This document shows, piece by piece, positions 21,497 to 35,300 of a stretch of 64,000 nucleotides of DNA. A program made the translations under genes and the position numbers. The notes under the pieces were generated by a model. The model did no database searches. It was not told the DNA's origin and saw only the letters and a list, made by a program, of their open reading frames with translations. This DNA is from Petrosia ficiformis (lineage: Eukaryota > Porifera > Demospongiae > Haplosclerida > Petrosiidae), in the NCBI GenBank assembly GCA_947044365.1, contig OX345641.1, positions 4,434,460 to 4,498,459 of the forward strand. Reading direction: 5' to 3'. Position 1 is the stretch's first letter; each line of letters opens with the position of its first letter.

Positions 21497-23662
21497 TTAT
21501 AGATGTGATCAATAAGGTACATAATGAATTGATTTGAATATTTGAGGGTTGTTTTGTAAAACAAGAAATGCTTGTTCATTTTAAATGCTCAAACTTCTGT
21601 CATTTAAGTAGTCCAAGAGCATGCCACTAAGCATTCAGGATTCCTACTTACCAAAATACGTAATAGTATGTTTGTTCAAATTGAGCGCTATAGGAATTGC
21701 ATTCAACTTATGTATCTTAATAATTAATTTTCACGTAGGATGCTGTATACATTATTATGATTAGAGCATCTCAAAGAAGCTAATATCATGATTCTATAAA
21801 TATACAAATTGTCTTTCCATTAGCGCTTAATTTTGATTTCAAGCCCATCCACTCTAATACAGTCAAACTGTTTAAGAGAGTCTGCATTTATAATTATTAA
21901 AAAAAACTGCTTGAAGTTTTAATCCCTCTTCCAAAATGGCATGGATTCTTGTGATGAACATACTGGGCTTCACAGAGCATATACATATCTCACCAGTTGT
22001 GTGATTCGTCATTTCAAATTGTATGAAATAACTTGCGAGGATTTCCAAATATTTGCATAGTCTGTTCTCGTCATTAGTACTTTCTTTTCCATAATTACCA
22101 CTAGATTCATAGTTTTATTGGTGTCCGGCCAGAATCCAGATACATAGTGTTTCTTCCATCCTAGAACTGATACTCACTGAAGTATTTATATAAGCTGACC
22201 ACCATGCAGTGCAAGTCTGGTTTGAAATTAAGCCTTTTTCTTGCTCGTCTTCTTGGTGGTTATCTTTTAGTACTCTAGAATTTCTTTGTTTATTCCTGGC
22301 CACACAAATTTCCACACAGTACCATGCAAAAAATGATACTACTAAACATGCTGAAGATGCTGTTGTGTACGTTCGTACATTACTTTCTGGTGTAGATGGG
22401 TATTGCTAGTAAATGCGAGTACACCCCAAGCATCCATTCAAAAATTGTAGTCTACAACATACTTTTCACTGTCTTTCCAATTTGGCTTATTCTTCTTGAG
22501 TGCTTGCATGATAACAGTCGACACTCTACTACTTCTCTTTCCGTCTACTGGTCCATCTCTTCGCTGCTGCTCTACATTTTGAAAGAATACTTTTCTTAGA
22601 AGGTGACATATACTTTTTCCGACTCCGAAACTGGTACTATTAATTTTTCTTCCAATGTAGTCTTCTTAATTAACACATTGTTACTCTTCTTTTAACACAC
22701 CATGAACACATGCAATTATGAAGTGTAATTATATCAATTCAGCTTCTGACAATGAATTCCACTGGTGTGATATACTCAGCGACGTACTGTTTCATCAGCT
22801 GACCAATCAGTGTCATCAGTACCATAATACATATTACTGTATAATACCACTATCATGGGTAAATGGCATTTCATCTTGGTTTCTCTAATCTGCTGTATTT
22901 CAGCAATTACATCATTTATTCTTATGCGATACAGCTTTTGAAATTTTCTACAGCTGTAGGTGTAATCGCTGAGGAAACAGGGATGGCATATCTTAACCAT
23001 TCACTTTCTTCGGCCATACCTAAAAGTATGCAACACCCCCCTACCCCCTTACCCAGTATCTATTCATTAAGAGTTCTCTGAGAGAAGAGTGATATAAACA
23101 CAGTCAAACTTCTGTTGAAGATGATTTGTTTGATTAGCATTCATTGAGGCAAGGATACTAATAGGCCTTCCAAATTCTTCCTACAACTGGCAAGGTTTTA
23201 CTGAAAAGGATCATCCTGCAGTTACCTTGTATATATGGGTGCTGATTGACCAGATTGTATGTTCTATAGAGCAAATGGGAGGAAGTGAAAACTGTGACAG
23301 TTCACTTTCAGAATCGAGTGTGAGCACATTTGGAGAAGATGAAGTCTAGTGTAAATAGACAGAGGTGTGGACACACTTGTAATTTAACTACAATATACTC
23401 ATTTTTACAATGGCAATATATATGTAAGAAGCTGAATAATCATTTCACAGTGTGCTAGATCCTTCAGACTCATCTTAGGTACTGAAGGTGTTTGTTTAAC
23501 AACTGAATATCTGCTGTTCTCTCTTCACCTCATAATGTCATCTGTGATATTTGATAGCTAATATTTCCTGTGAGTTGATAACATAGCTTATCATTTTGAT
23601 TAGTAGCTACTGGCTTTCTCTCCATTTGTTTTTTAAATAGAGTATATATATCATTTAGATGT

Positions 23663-23887
23663 TTAATGTAGTTTGGTCATATGCTTTGCTCTCATACTTT
23701 CTCCAACCTTGGGTTGGTTTGGTTTACTGGATGATGCATCTTTATGGTTGATGAAGACATGATGGCTGAATTGCTTAGAACAACATTTTCCTTTCTTGTA
23801 GGTGTTCTGAGGCTCAAAATCTTCATTATAATACGGAAATATGGCAAATAATACCATAATAGCGAAACATCTCATACATGTGACCAA
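23663..23887 (-). CDS. 74-codon ORF, mirror of 18312-18539, unknown
   Basis: Starts MVTCMRCFAIMVLFAIFPYY and shares GKCCSKQFSHH and the C-terminal KPNQPKVGESMRAK with the left copy. One codon shorter through an in-frame 3-base difference. Weak evidence for being a gene. Confidence 0.25.
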   Translation of the reverse strand: MVTCMRCFAIMVLFAIFPYYNEDFEPQNTYKKGKCCSKQFSHHVFINHKDASSSKPNQPKVGESMRAKHMTKLH

Positions 23888-24284
23888 ATCTCATGCATTG
23901 ATTTTAACAACTTTCAAATAATGTGTTTAACTTTAGCTACTTGTATAATCTAGTATATTGTATATACCTATAATATTATTAATTTACAAACTCAAAATAA
24001 TTTATATTACTACTATGAATACAGTTAGTTTTTGATGCAAATAGCTGTTCTTCAAAATAAGTATAGTATATATACACACATAAATTGAAACATGCATGTA
24101 TTTTACATAATGTATCTTCTCTCTTTAATTATTGATGGAATATTTCAAAAACGATGATCATCTTACTAAAGATTCATTGTCTATTTATTGCACTACAGTC
24201 CTATCCAAACTCCTTGGATCTCAGTGTATAATTGATCATGACAGTCCTTCACAATTATCAAGAGAAAGGTGCATGATGTATGTA

Positions 24285-24500
24285 TACTATAAGATTGGGA
24301 TGAACAACATTAAGATGGTACCTTAGCAACAAAATTAAACACCTTTTGCACATAACAACGCTGCTTAAAAGTCTAACTACTTTGTGTTTTGCTGATATAT
24401 ATAACATTCTTATGTAGGTTTGTTATATGGAAGTGGTATTTAATTTTTTGCTAAGGTACCTTGTGCCTTTTCCATTTTGATATCCCTACATATACTCTTT
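24285..24500. mobile_element. Fold-back MITE, family F1, right-arm second copy
   Basis: Contains GCAACAAAATTAAACACC, CACATAACAACGCTGC and the inverted GGTATTTAATTTTTTGCTAAGG half. Mirror of 12778-13005. Confidence 0.65.
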
Positions 24501-25427
24501 AATTTTTTTTTTATTATTGTAATAATTATAATTACAATTATTATTATAAATTCTGGTATACAATTTGTATTTCTGGTGGAAGATTGATACTGTGTGATGA
24601 AGACCTTGATGTATCTACAGATATGTACTGATCAACTTCAACCCTATAATTAAAAAAATAATAATAATTATCATTATAATTATATTACGCATAATTAATT
24701 AATATTATTATTTGTATTATTTATTTTACACCTATCATGATAATATGAGTATAATAAGAAGTATAGGTATAGTGATGATGACTGTTTACACAGCAAAAAG
24801 GCATGATCTTATTTTTTTGAGTTCATTTTATGTTTTACCTTATGTAGTATGAAATGTATCTTCCTTTTTGGGTACATTTTTTGGAATTAAAATGCAAAAT
24901 AATTATGCTATCATTCTCCAATAAATCTGTGTTTATACTTTTCCAGACTTTATAAAATATAATATATACACAATCTTTAGTTACTCTCTTTGCTCAGTCT
25001 TTGTGGGATGCATCTCTGCAATTCGGCAAATGAAACAAAATTAATACTGATATATATACTCTAAGGCCTATTGAATATTTGATGTGCAATGCAAGAACTA
25101 CTGCCATGGTAAGATACATAATTATAATCAAGCAATAATATTAGTTTAAAGGTGATGTGGAAAATAATTCTACAGCATTCAACTGTTATATATATATATA
25201 TATATATATATTTTATTTTATTTTATAAACATAAGTATATATAAACAATATGTATATATAGTCAAGGCAATGTTAAGTAAAGAATGTAAATTTATTAATC
25301 TCAAACATAATAATTTCTTTTTTTTCAAATCATTCTACGAAACATTGTATATAAACATGATAACATTATTACACTACTGCAAGTGTTTACAAAAGAAATG
25401 GTGCAGACTACAACATTCAGCACACCT

Positions 25428-26275
25428 TTATTTGCTCAAGAATAGTGACTCCAGTGACCCATATAGTAGCAGGACCAGGAGTACAGTAGAGGTAAGATGT
25501 ATCACATGATCAAAGCTAGCAATGTGATCTCCATCAAGATCCAATTTGTATCCATGTTTCTGCAGAATAATATTGAAAATGAAGAAGCTACCAGCTTTAA
25601 TGGGATTTGTAAGAATCTTTTCATCTGCAAATAATCCGTCAACATCACTCAACAGAAAAATTTGAGGATCTTCATAAAAAAATACCTTCACTTTGAGAGC
25701 CACTGGAATATCTTTATGATAGGGTACTCCCAAGATATAATGTCTATTGCCATATCACCAGAATAAGGTGCAGTAGCATACACATATATGGTTGTGGCTA
25801 TTGAATAGCTGAATATGCGATAACCAATACTCAGGCCATATAATACAGGCGGAACAACTGGTATACAGGCATTGCTAATATAATAGCCTTGAATTCTTGT
25901 GACTTGATGTGGTTTATGTTCATTCCTGTATGAGAATTCGTAAGTGAATGTTGTATCTGCTGCTCGAACTTTTATATAGTAGGCAGTCTCTAGAGATGTG
26001 AGAATAATAGAAGTTTGTTCATTATAGGAAAGAACTGAAATCCCAATTGTCTTTCTTCAGTATTCCACGTATTTACTGTAGGGTTGTTTAAAACAAGAAC
26101 ATATTTGTCGGCTACTGGGCATGAAAAATCATATCGCTGATCTATATGGCAAGCTGTATCTTGATCTTGTTAGAAATCAAGTCCAATCACATTCCGTCAG
26201 GTGACACGAAGCTGAAGTATACAGAATAGCTTGAGGAGAAGGTCCACACATTGGTTGTTACAAATTCTACATTTG
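25428..26275 (-). pseudogene. Tandem-repeat galectin-like gene, frame-disrupted (right copy)
   Basis: Minus-strand mirror of the left relic. The second domain is the better preserved here: YEDPQIFLLSDVDGLFADEK, NPIKAGSFFIFNIILQK, YKLDLDGDHIASFDHV. That is a galectin-type beta-strand series with the Phe/Tyr and His-Xaa-Xaa-Phe positions. The frame changes between GDMAIDI and GVPYHKD (two extra bases relative to the left arm), and the first domain has a further shift near FPFF-equivalent and the shared break before VIGLDF. Together the two copies imply a once-functional two-domain galectin. Products of either copy as it stands would be truncated. Confidence 0.55.
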
Positions 26276-27085
26276 TAAGTGCGGATATCATCATCATAAA
26301 AAGGAATGTATATATCATATCTTCTAAATGACTTTGACAACTAAAGTTTAGAACATTAACTCATATAGCAAACTGTATACAACAACTGAGTGTTTAAACA
26401 TGTGTATTGAAATCTATGTAACCATTACAAGTAAGTGTATTGCATGTACTGTTTATTACTGTATTAGCTATATAATATAATCAAAGTACACTACTATAAT
26501 CTTATACATTAACAGACAAAGCTGTATAGACATACTGTATTATATTGTGGAAGATGACTGATATGATGTCAATGCCTTGATTAACATAATCACAGTTTAC
26601 ATGTCAGTTCTTCTCCCACTATAAATTTACATAAGAACTGATAACACCTACATTGTGCACTTTAAAACTGACACAGGCCAACAATAAGTGCAAATTCTCA
26701 GTATAGGGCTAACACAGCGCTAGCCCTGGTGATGTTACAAGGTGGTGTCAGATTCTCATAGGTAAAACATACCCAATGACAGTCATCTACCACTATTGGC
26801 ATATGGTTATCATACAGAAAGCCAAACACCAGAATACTACACTGCATGTATAATGTCTGATTTGTTCTTTAACCATTTACTTGGATATATACATATATAT
26901 GAATTGTATGTTATACATCATATCTCCTTAAACTGGTGATTTGAAGCTAGTGCTGTATATCACTGTAAAAACTGATTTGTTGCTTCAGCACTTGCACAGG
27001 TTGTTTTCTCAAATACTCAAAAAGCGTCTAGAAGCATGGACTTGGTGTATATATATATATACCCTTTTACATGGTATAACATTAA

Positions 27086-27807
27086 TATGTTAACTTTTTT
27101 AATTACTAAGTTGAACTGTTTATATGTTAACTTTTTTAATTAATGAAACTGCTAAGTTTAACTGTTAATATGTTAACTTTTTTAAGCCAAGTTTAAGGTG
27201 GTAGTAGGGAGATGGTGGATGCGACTCCAATCAGTTTCAAAATGGAATATTATATAATATGACTCTAACCTGGTGTAATACCAACCTTCATATCTTCTGA
27301 TCATCTTTATAGAGGTCTGTAAGCAAGAGAGTGTTGGAAAAATCATGATGTGCACCAAGTACAATGCATTTTGAGAAAACAAATAGAGCCGTTTTCTGAA
27401 AATTCATTTTACTTTCATAGTTACAAGAGGCTGAAGAAAGCTGAATTATGTAGCTTTTCAGTGAAACCATAAAATTTACCTTTCTAGACACTATCAAACT
27501 TCGATCTTTCTCAGAGAGCAACTACAGTTACCCTGCCAGAGTTTCCCACCCACCGCCCCTCCACCAACTTTGGGGCGTGTTAAACTATCAGTGAAAACAT
27601 TTAGGCCCAATAATTATACCCCTGGGTGGGTGTGGCTCCCAACAAATACAGATTGGAACCACATTGTATGCAGCAAGAAGCTTGCAAAATTAGAAACTGA
27701 TTGGAGTAGCATCTGCCCACGGAAAAGACTACAACCTTAATAAATATGTTAACTTTTTTAATTAATGAAACTGCTAATTAATGTTAACTGCTAATTAATG
27801 TTAACTG
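27086..27807. mobile_element. 722-bp insertion flanked by TTAA, right arm only
   Basis: The left arm has a single TTAA where this arm has TTAA at 27082-27085 and 27808-27811 around the insert. TTAA duplication is the hallmark of piggyBac-type elements. Both ends carry repeated ATGTTAAC / GTTAACAT motifs in opposite orientation. No transposase is encoded; the short minus-strand ORFs (27182-27521) are not recognised. Contains a C-rich stretch near 27540-27570. Confidence 0.75.
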
Positions 27808-28574
27808 TTAAATTTGAAAGTTCATTATCAACACTTCGAATCCAATGATAACTAATTATAAAATCAGCCACTTTTGGTTTTTTGAACTGCTTTTGACGAA
27901 GAATAACTGTTTACTATAAACAAAGCATTAACAGAAGTTCACACTAAAGAGTCCATATATTTGTATGGACACAACATAGACATAATTATTATGGACATTT
28001 ATACCAAGTAAGAGATATGATGAACCCATACAACCATTTAAACTATGTTGAAATAACCTATCATTATTAACTGTGTATATGACTGCTTTGTGCATGCATT
28101 TTCAGTTGAACAGTTCTTATGAGAAGTGCTGATATGAAACTGTGGTTACTATATAGTCTCAGCCAATCAGTTGTGTATCTCAATTGCAATTTAATAATTA
28201 TGCATATTGTGTCATTCATTCTATTGATGATATAATAACTTTGTATTCTTAACATTAGGTGTTGGAATATTGTACACAATGACTGAAATAGCAACTAAAT
28301 TGTTTTTGCAGTGATATGTGCAATATACATGTACATAAATAATAATGTTATACTTAACAAATTTGTAACAACCATGATAAATAATTCACTGTAGGATTAT
28401 ATCAGCAAGAGAACACTATACAATATGTACACATATAAAATATAATTATTACAATATGTCCCCTAGCTGTATATAATGTCTCGATAATATAATTATATAG
28501 ATTACTGTAAATTCAAAACAGATGTTGATAAATGAATAAATATTAAATAAATATTGTTGTTAAATGTAATTATA

Positions 28575-29320
28575 ACAAGTGTATATAGAGAAACATCCCT
28601 ATATTTGCTTTGTGATGACTATGTATTAAGCATTGCTGATGGCACTAGTGTCTCTACCTTTCTGTGTACTCGAAAGCTGGGGCCTGAAGAAGTAAGTGTA
28701 AGCCTGATTGCAGTCTAAATACACAGATCTCTGATGAACTGACTGAAGTACTCCTTCAAGGTTTTAAATGATGACTTCCTCGTGTCTGAAACTCAACATC
28801 TTATCATACTTACTTGTTAAAGATTCTTGTATAATATTTATACTGTATATACAACAGTTATTAGCAGTTTTACATCCTTTCTGAAGCTTCCTGGCTGCTC
28901 TGTAGCTCAAACGTATGGAGTGCCGTTTGCGTTAAAATTATTCGCGTCTCCCGACTCAAACAACATGGATAATAACCCTAACGATCCCAAGGCCTAAACT
29001 ATACTATATCCGACGTCTGATATGATATCGGATGTCGGATATAGTATATTGGACGTCTGATATGATATTGGATGTCGGATATAGTATATCAGAAGGGGTA
29101 ATAATGGAGCAGCCAACACAAAACGACATTTAGCACCCAATACAAACGCGTGTTCTCTTACGCGCCACACTCATTAATTGACCGACCCCCCAGGAATGAC
29201 GTAACTTCCTTAACTATGTATACAACGCATAGTCGCGCAAGTGACACAAACATAATTATATATATATATATATACATTAAACCCCGTGGAAAGCAATTAT
29301 AGGGATGGCTCTACGGGCCA
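28575..29320. mobile_element. 746-bp TA-flanked non-autonomous element, long form
   Basis: TA duplications at 28573-28574 and 29321-29322; the left arm has the empty site near 9408. Both ends match the 509-bp copy nested in the copia element. The extra interior (about 28905-29150) holds a repeated palindromic unit (CCGACGTCTGATATGATATC and relatives, 29007-29090). No ORF. Confidence 0.85.
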
Positions 29321-29355
29321 TAAAAATATAACAATGAAACAGAGTAGGCATAGAA

Positions 29356-29547
29356 TTGATTGGAGGCCATACATTACCAAATTTCCATTACCCCACAGGG
29401 TCATCCCTACAATTGCCTTCCCAAAGGTTTGAAATTCAAAATTTTGATAATGGAACTGGAGTACAGGTTAAAAAGCACTGTGAGAGGATACCACATCTAG
29501 CAGACTATATAGGTATACTGTTGTTGAAGATACTCTACCTTGTGTAG
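29356..29547 (+). CDS. Conserved 63-codon ORF, unknown function (right copy)
   Basis: Mirror of 9195-9386 with one amino-acid change (NGTG versus NGAG) and four silent differences. It begins 36 bases after the end of the TA element at 28575-29320. An AG at 29339-29341 could be an acceptor but has no pyrimidine tract; a GTATAC follows HLADYI. Family unknown. Confidence 0.4.
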   Translation: MIGGHTLPNFHYPTGSSLQLPSQRFEIQNFDNGTGVQVKKHCERIPHLADYIGILLLKILYLV

Positions 29548-29929
29548 CAGAGTCAAGTAACAGCAGTGACAGGTTTGCAGTAGTGTTGAAGATACTCTAC
29601 TAGTGATGTAAAGGTGGACAGACGTGCATACTGTTGGTCATGGAGTAGCCTATTCCACAGTGATCACGCAATCATTGTGCTGCCATGATTGCGTATGTCC
29701 TCAGACCCTCCCGTCTTTCCGTGGAGGTCTTGCTATGCCAGACGAGGGGTGTACCTGAAACAATATTGATGGTAGGGCCCTGGAAATGGGCGTGTTCAAT
29801 TTAATTGTACATTTAATCTAAGAAAACATGATCGTTCTGTTTTTGTCTTTTCTAAGTACATCGTCCAAACAAATAGTATCGCTTAGATCATTCTCGATTT
29901 ACAAAAGGCCTACTAGTGCAAATACTCAT

Positions 29930-30270
29930 TGAGCCAAACAAGCGACAGAGGTAGCAATAAGCAGCATCTTTCTTTACAGAGTGTTCCAGCCACGAATATT
30001 GTTGAAACCATTAGAAGTTGAAGGATTGTGCCTTGCCTGAAAAGGATGTTACAAAAAACTTTATGTTAGCAGGTTGACAATGGGAACACTCAGGAGTTGA
30101 AGCAACACCATCAACACTACCAATATCATGAGTGTGCTCAATGGGCTGGATTCTGTGGTCAGTGTCATGCTCAGCTACCTCTTCAACTAAATCACTTGTG
30201 GGCTTTCTCTCATACTTTTCCTCTTCCTCTATATGTCTTCTCTTTGGTAAATACTTGTATAATGACTCAC
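29930..30270 (-). pseudogene. hAT-like/ZMYM1-type TTF zinc-finger fragment (right copy)
   Basis: Minus-strand mirror of 8440-8830. It retains the canonical Trp (YSWLEHSVKKDAAYC) where the left copy has Leu, but shares the same TAA immediately before WFQQY. Relic of a hAT-family gene, directly upstream of right receptor exon 1 on the opposite strand. Confidence 0.6.
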
Positions 30271-31516
30271 CTTTACAACGTGTTATTACAACGTGTTATT
30301 ACAACGTGGTTGGGTTATTACAACGTGGTTAACAAGTATAGAAAATTAATAATAATTATTACATTTAAATTAATTAATAATGAATATAATTATCGGTGAA
30401 GTTCGGGCCCACTATGAAGAATCAACAATTTGCTCGATTCGTTTGTGTTTTTACTCTTTTAGCATGTATAGGCATTTCATTTCCAGCTGAAATTGGCAGT
30501 GGCAGTGGCAGTGGCAGTGATGATGATCTTGAAGAAGAGGCAATCTGTTGGAGTGTCGCTAGTGGACATGGAAACAATTTCACTACTAATTCCACGAAAG
30601 CTGTGTTACAAGCAAGATGCACCAGTGCCTGTATATCTCAGGTGAGCATTATTTGAAAGAATGACAATTAATTGAGTATTATAATTAATTTTAAAAATTA
30701 ACCAAATAGTTTTAGTCTCAGAAAATGGGTCGAGTCTGCATGAAGTTGATATCACTGTTAATTGTTGTTCTTACTGTTGTATTTAGAATGGATATCAAAA
30801 GACATGTGTATCTCTACATTTTTTGTTATACCCCTATGGGTATCAAATATCAAATATAAACGGAACACCCTATTTTTAACAGTGTAGTGTTCCATTCATT
30901 TTATTGCTTGATATTGGTGGTGATGTTAAAATTTGTTGGTGAATTGTGTTACCCCCCTATAAGTATTTGTAGTCTTCACGTTTAATACACTGGAATATTT
31001 ATATTCTACAACTATGCATTACTTGCTAATAGTGTAGTATAAAATGTATATATTCACTAAGAGGAATGTACCCACAATTTCCCCCACTAGTAAATTTATA
31101 ATTCATGAAGAATGATTTAGTAAACAAGCTGACATTAATTATTCACACAAAACAATCATTTGGCTTATTAACTAATAGTGTGAGAAGGTATCACTGCAAA
31201 ACTTAATGAATCCTCATTTGGTTAAATAAGTTTCAAAATAAAATTAGTAAGAATAATATACTCCTGAGACTATATAAATCAATTACTGATTTCTTTCTTG
31301 CTAGGTAATGATTACAAGTCATGTTGTTTTAGTTTACTAAAGTAAAACACTTTTAATTAGCCCATTTTACTTTTAACTGTTAATGATTAAGGAATAAAAC
31401 GTGATTAATGAGTAACTAACTAAATTGTTTTCAGGCTAAACTATAACTGAAATAACTAAAATAACTAAAACTTTTAAAAAGATTAGATACTTAGATTATC
31501 TTTTGTCACTTATTTA

Positions 31517-31779
31517 CACTGTTAAAAATGTGGTGCTCATACATGTTTAAAAAAAACACCCCTTTAGCACCAGCCAGGTTGTCATGGTAACTTTTGACAA
31601 ACTATACTAGAGTATCTACAAAATGATGATGTTGAAAATATCACTTCTATTGAAGGATTTACTTTATAATACTATGTTTAGTCTATAAAAGAGTAAACGT
31701 TTCCATGACAACCTCGTTTACACCCAAGGGGTGCTATTTTGAAACGTGAGTATGCATGAGCATTCCATTTTTAACAGTG
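31517..31779. mobile_element. 263-bp MITE with TA target duplication (mirror copy)
   Basis: CACTGTTAAAAATG at one end and CATTTTTAACAGTG at the other, TA on both sides. Mirror of 6721-6974. Confidence 0.8.
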
Positions 31780-31999
31780 TACTATCTAATGGAATATCAT
31801 CAGTAATGTTGTGGTTAATGTTGTTAAAACGTGTATTATGTAATATCGTGGGTGCATCGACTTCACCATATTTCTACAAATAAATCAAATAGCAAATTTC
31901 CGACAACTGAACTCAGAGACAAAAACAGATATATATATTTTTTTTTTCTACTAGTGTTTTGACCAAATGTGGCTTAACAAGGAAGCTACAACAGCACAA

Positions 32000-32300
32000 T
32001 TTGCTAATATTAACCAGCTCCCCGGGACCGACGGCTTTACATCCCCTCGGAAGGATGCGATGATAAACACCTCCTCATTTTTGAGGGTAGAGTTGAGTAC
32101 ACTCATATAGGTGAAAAAAGCCTGACCTTAGTGGGCTTGAACTTGCAACCTTTCGATTGTAGGCCAGCACTTAAACCAACAGGCCACTAGTACCCCCACA
32201 AGGTGATAAATAAGTCCTGTATACAGGTAGTAAAGATAAGTGATAAATGATAAAATCATGTGACAACTACTTAACACAGGAAGTAATGAACAGAGTTTTA
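32000..32300 (-). repeat. tRNA-derived SINE-like element, better preserved copy
   Basis: Read on the minus strand it has A-box-like TGGCCTGTTGGTTTAAGTGC and B-box-like GGTTGCAAGTTCAAGCC about 35 bases later, then a CAGGC..(A-rich) tail. The long minus ORF at 32128-32391 is repeat-derived. Confidence 0.6.
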
Positions 32301-35300
32301 ACATTAACCTAATTATACATATATATATGTATATAGCTCTGACTCTTCTAACTTCAAGTTGTCTTGTTGTAGGCCTCCTTTTTGATGTCATATCTCTTCC
32401 GTTCCTTTGTTGAGATCACACACGTTTTTTTACAGATGTATTTTTATTAGGATCGATAATATAAAAAGCATACAATATAAGTAAATATAGAGAATTTGTG
32501 TCATGCTGATGACGCACATCAAAGGTGTTATATTTAAGATACTGGGATCGTTTATTGAACTCAACTGAACTAACACAATAATTGAATATATATATACACA
32601 ACTTAAATTCTAGAATATTCCTAAGATACATGTGATCAACATACTAGAATATTCCTGCAGTAAAACCTGTTTAAACAAGTACAATAAATAAGATAGTGAT
32701 AATTAGTTAACACATACAGTAATAAAGAAACACCTGTACATTGTACACATCACTATAAATACATTAATATCTAAATACATCACAAAAGGCACCACACACA
32801 CTTGTAAATTGACTAGATTATCACCACTCCGACAACAATGATCTAACTCACCAACAACTGGTCTATAACCAACGCACGAGTATGTTATAACCCGCCCACA
32901 TTGTTATATCAATTCAACCAACAAAAACATACAAAAAAAAAGTGTTCAGTATTGAATAATGATTAAAGTGATATGCGGTATTGATGAGTAATGAAATTAA
33001 TTGATGATATAAGTAAATAAAGAGAATATAAATTATTTTCATTGATAATATAAAATGTATATGGTATGCATTACAAACAAACGCATTTGACTCTGTTGTT
33101 TTCACAGATATTAATGCTTAATTTGACATGTATAGCTACTTAATATATCAAATGCATGAAACTAAGCAAAATTACATTCATGATTAATTATACTTAAATT
33201 TAGAGAGCCGCTAATCCATTGTCTTATAAACAATTGAAAGTATATTCTTATATACATTCACTACCAGGTATAATACAGCACAGACGGAAAAACATAATTA
33301 TAATTATGCATGAAACTGTTTTAACCCATGAAATTGGTTAAAGCAACAAATCAACAATTTTTAGAATGTATTATTATGTGTATACACTTCCAGTTTGAAA
33401 CTGATGGTTTTTATTGGATGGAGGATTTGATGAGTGACTGGCAGCTTTATAAAAATGTTAGTTGTTCATTATATCAGAGCTTTACTTTAATACTTTTCAT
33501 GTTTATGCCTATATAGATAACATCATGTGTGAAAGGATGCATTCCTAAGCCACAATACTCCATGGCTTGTACAGACACATGTGTACGTTAATACTATAAT
33601 TATTATGGGCAAATATACAGTTGGACATTTCTCCACTGCATATAGTTTATGCAATAGAATGAGATATTTTAAAATTATAGCTATGTTCAGTTTTCATGAT
33701 TTTAATTGTATTTTCCTTAATTAAGGATACACCAACTTGCTCATTAGGGTGTGATGTTTATGATGCGCTGACAGAAAGCAAAAATGGTAAGTAAATCTAC
33801 ATGTATGTAGACTGCGAAAACAGTTGGTTATTTTCATCAATTAGTTGGTTACCTTAATTGCATGCCAATTTAATGTGCCTTTGCATACCATGTACTGTGT
33901 ATTGAGGTGTTGAAAGGTAAGCTAGTTTGTATTGTAATTTTTTATGTTGAAATGTTGTTCACAATGACTAATAATAGTAGTTGATATGATGTCAGTTCTT
34001 ATGTAAATGTATAGTGGGGGAAGTACTGACATGTAAAATGTGAACATGACTAATTTAATTACTTATCATTGTGAACAACATTCCAACACCAAATTTAATA
34101 TTAAGCTGTCCTACTCTTCAACACCTCATTTCAGCAGTAATGGATATTTGAAATGCAATTGAGATCACCAACTGATTGGTTGAAATAACCAAACTGTTTT
34201 TTTGCATAAACAAGAATTAATGATTAATTTTTATGCACTACAAAAGATAAAGCAATTCCTACTACTCCAAAATTTGCATTTGTATCGATTGCTGACATTA
34301 CTTCACCTGGAATATATCTCCTCAATGACTCATTTTGGACTGATAAAGGAGATAGTAGCAGTGCAACGAACATTACAGCTACAGTAATTGTTATCAAAGT
34401 TTTTGTCATATGCATGCACAGTCAGTGTGTCAACATTGCTTCTGCTTTAACTCAACAGTAATTATTAGACAACCAGTGAAAGTTTTAATAAGCAGTTTGA
34501 GAACAGAATTCATATATGATGATCGTCATGGCTTCTTTGGTCATTATAAAGTGAACTTAACTTGGACAAACCCTACAGGTACTCATATATAGTTTCTCAA
34601 GCCACAAAATTAACGAATGTAATCGATTTAGATTTGGCATCTATTGCATATTTTCAGTTACATATGGTCAGCCATCAAAATCATTGTGAATCAGCTGTTT
34701 TCACACCTATCTACCCTTCAAGAAACGTTAGAAATAATTATTATAATTATGATATTCTTTCTGCATAAAAGATGTTTGATTTCTTTTTTTTTTTTGATTA
34801 CTTATCATGATACCAGTTATCTTGTTCAAGCTGAGGAGCCCATGAATCTGCCAATTGCAGACCGTTTATATGTTGTTAAGGTATGCAAAAGTGATTATAT
34901 AAAATACGATATAAATTAAGACATAGTTTTCATTTTCATATAGATCATAAGTGTTCCACTGAATGATGTTCATTTTCATGCAGTTGAAAGTGCTATGGGG
35001 ATTATTCTTGTCCCACAATGTAAGATACATCAATATACACCTGAATACAATCAAACTGGTATATTCTACACTACAGATGATCCTCCATCACCTATGGTTA
35101 CTTGTGCTCATTACTTAGACCAAAATAATTTATTTACAATTGTGATTGAAATCCTTATATCGCCATACATTGTAGCAGAAAATGTATTAGAACGTATTTT
35201 AATTATCCCAAGACTGGTTGAATATGCAAATGGTTCAATAGTCGATCAGGATGCATTTCCACTCATACAAAGAAGTGTTCAGGTTGATTTAATATTACAA

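Noticed and set aside
22396..22599. 67-codon ORF (22396-22599 plus) mirrored at 19576-19779 minus
   Set aside because: Both arms keep an open frame, but the sequence has no motif or splice support, and the opposite strand of the same segment is as open in parts; not convincing as a gene.
27182..27521. Minus-strand ORFs inside the TTAA insertion as a transposase
   Set aside because: Too short, no DDE/DDD motif, overlapping in different frames.
32110..32220. Possible tRNA gene
   Set aside because: A- and B-box-like sequences are present but no acceptor stem or cloverleaf closes; it fits a tRNA-derived SINE.
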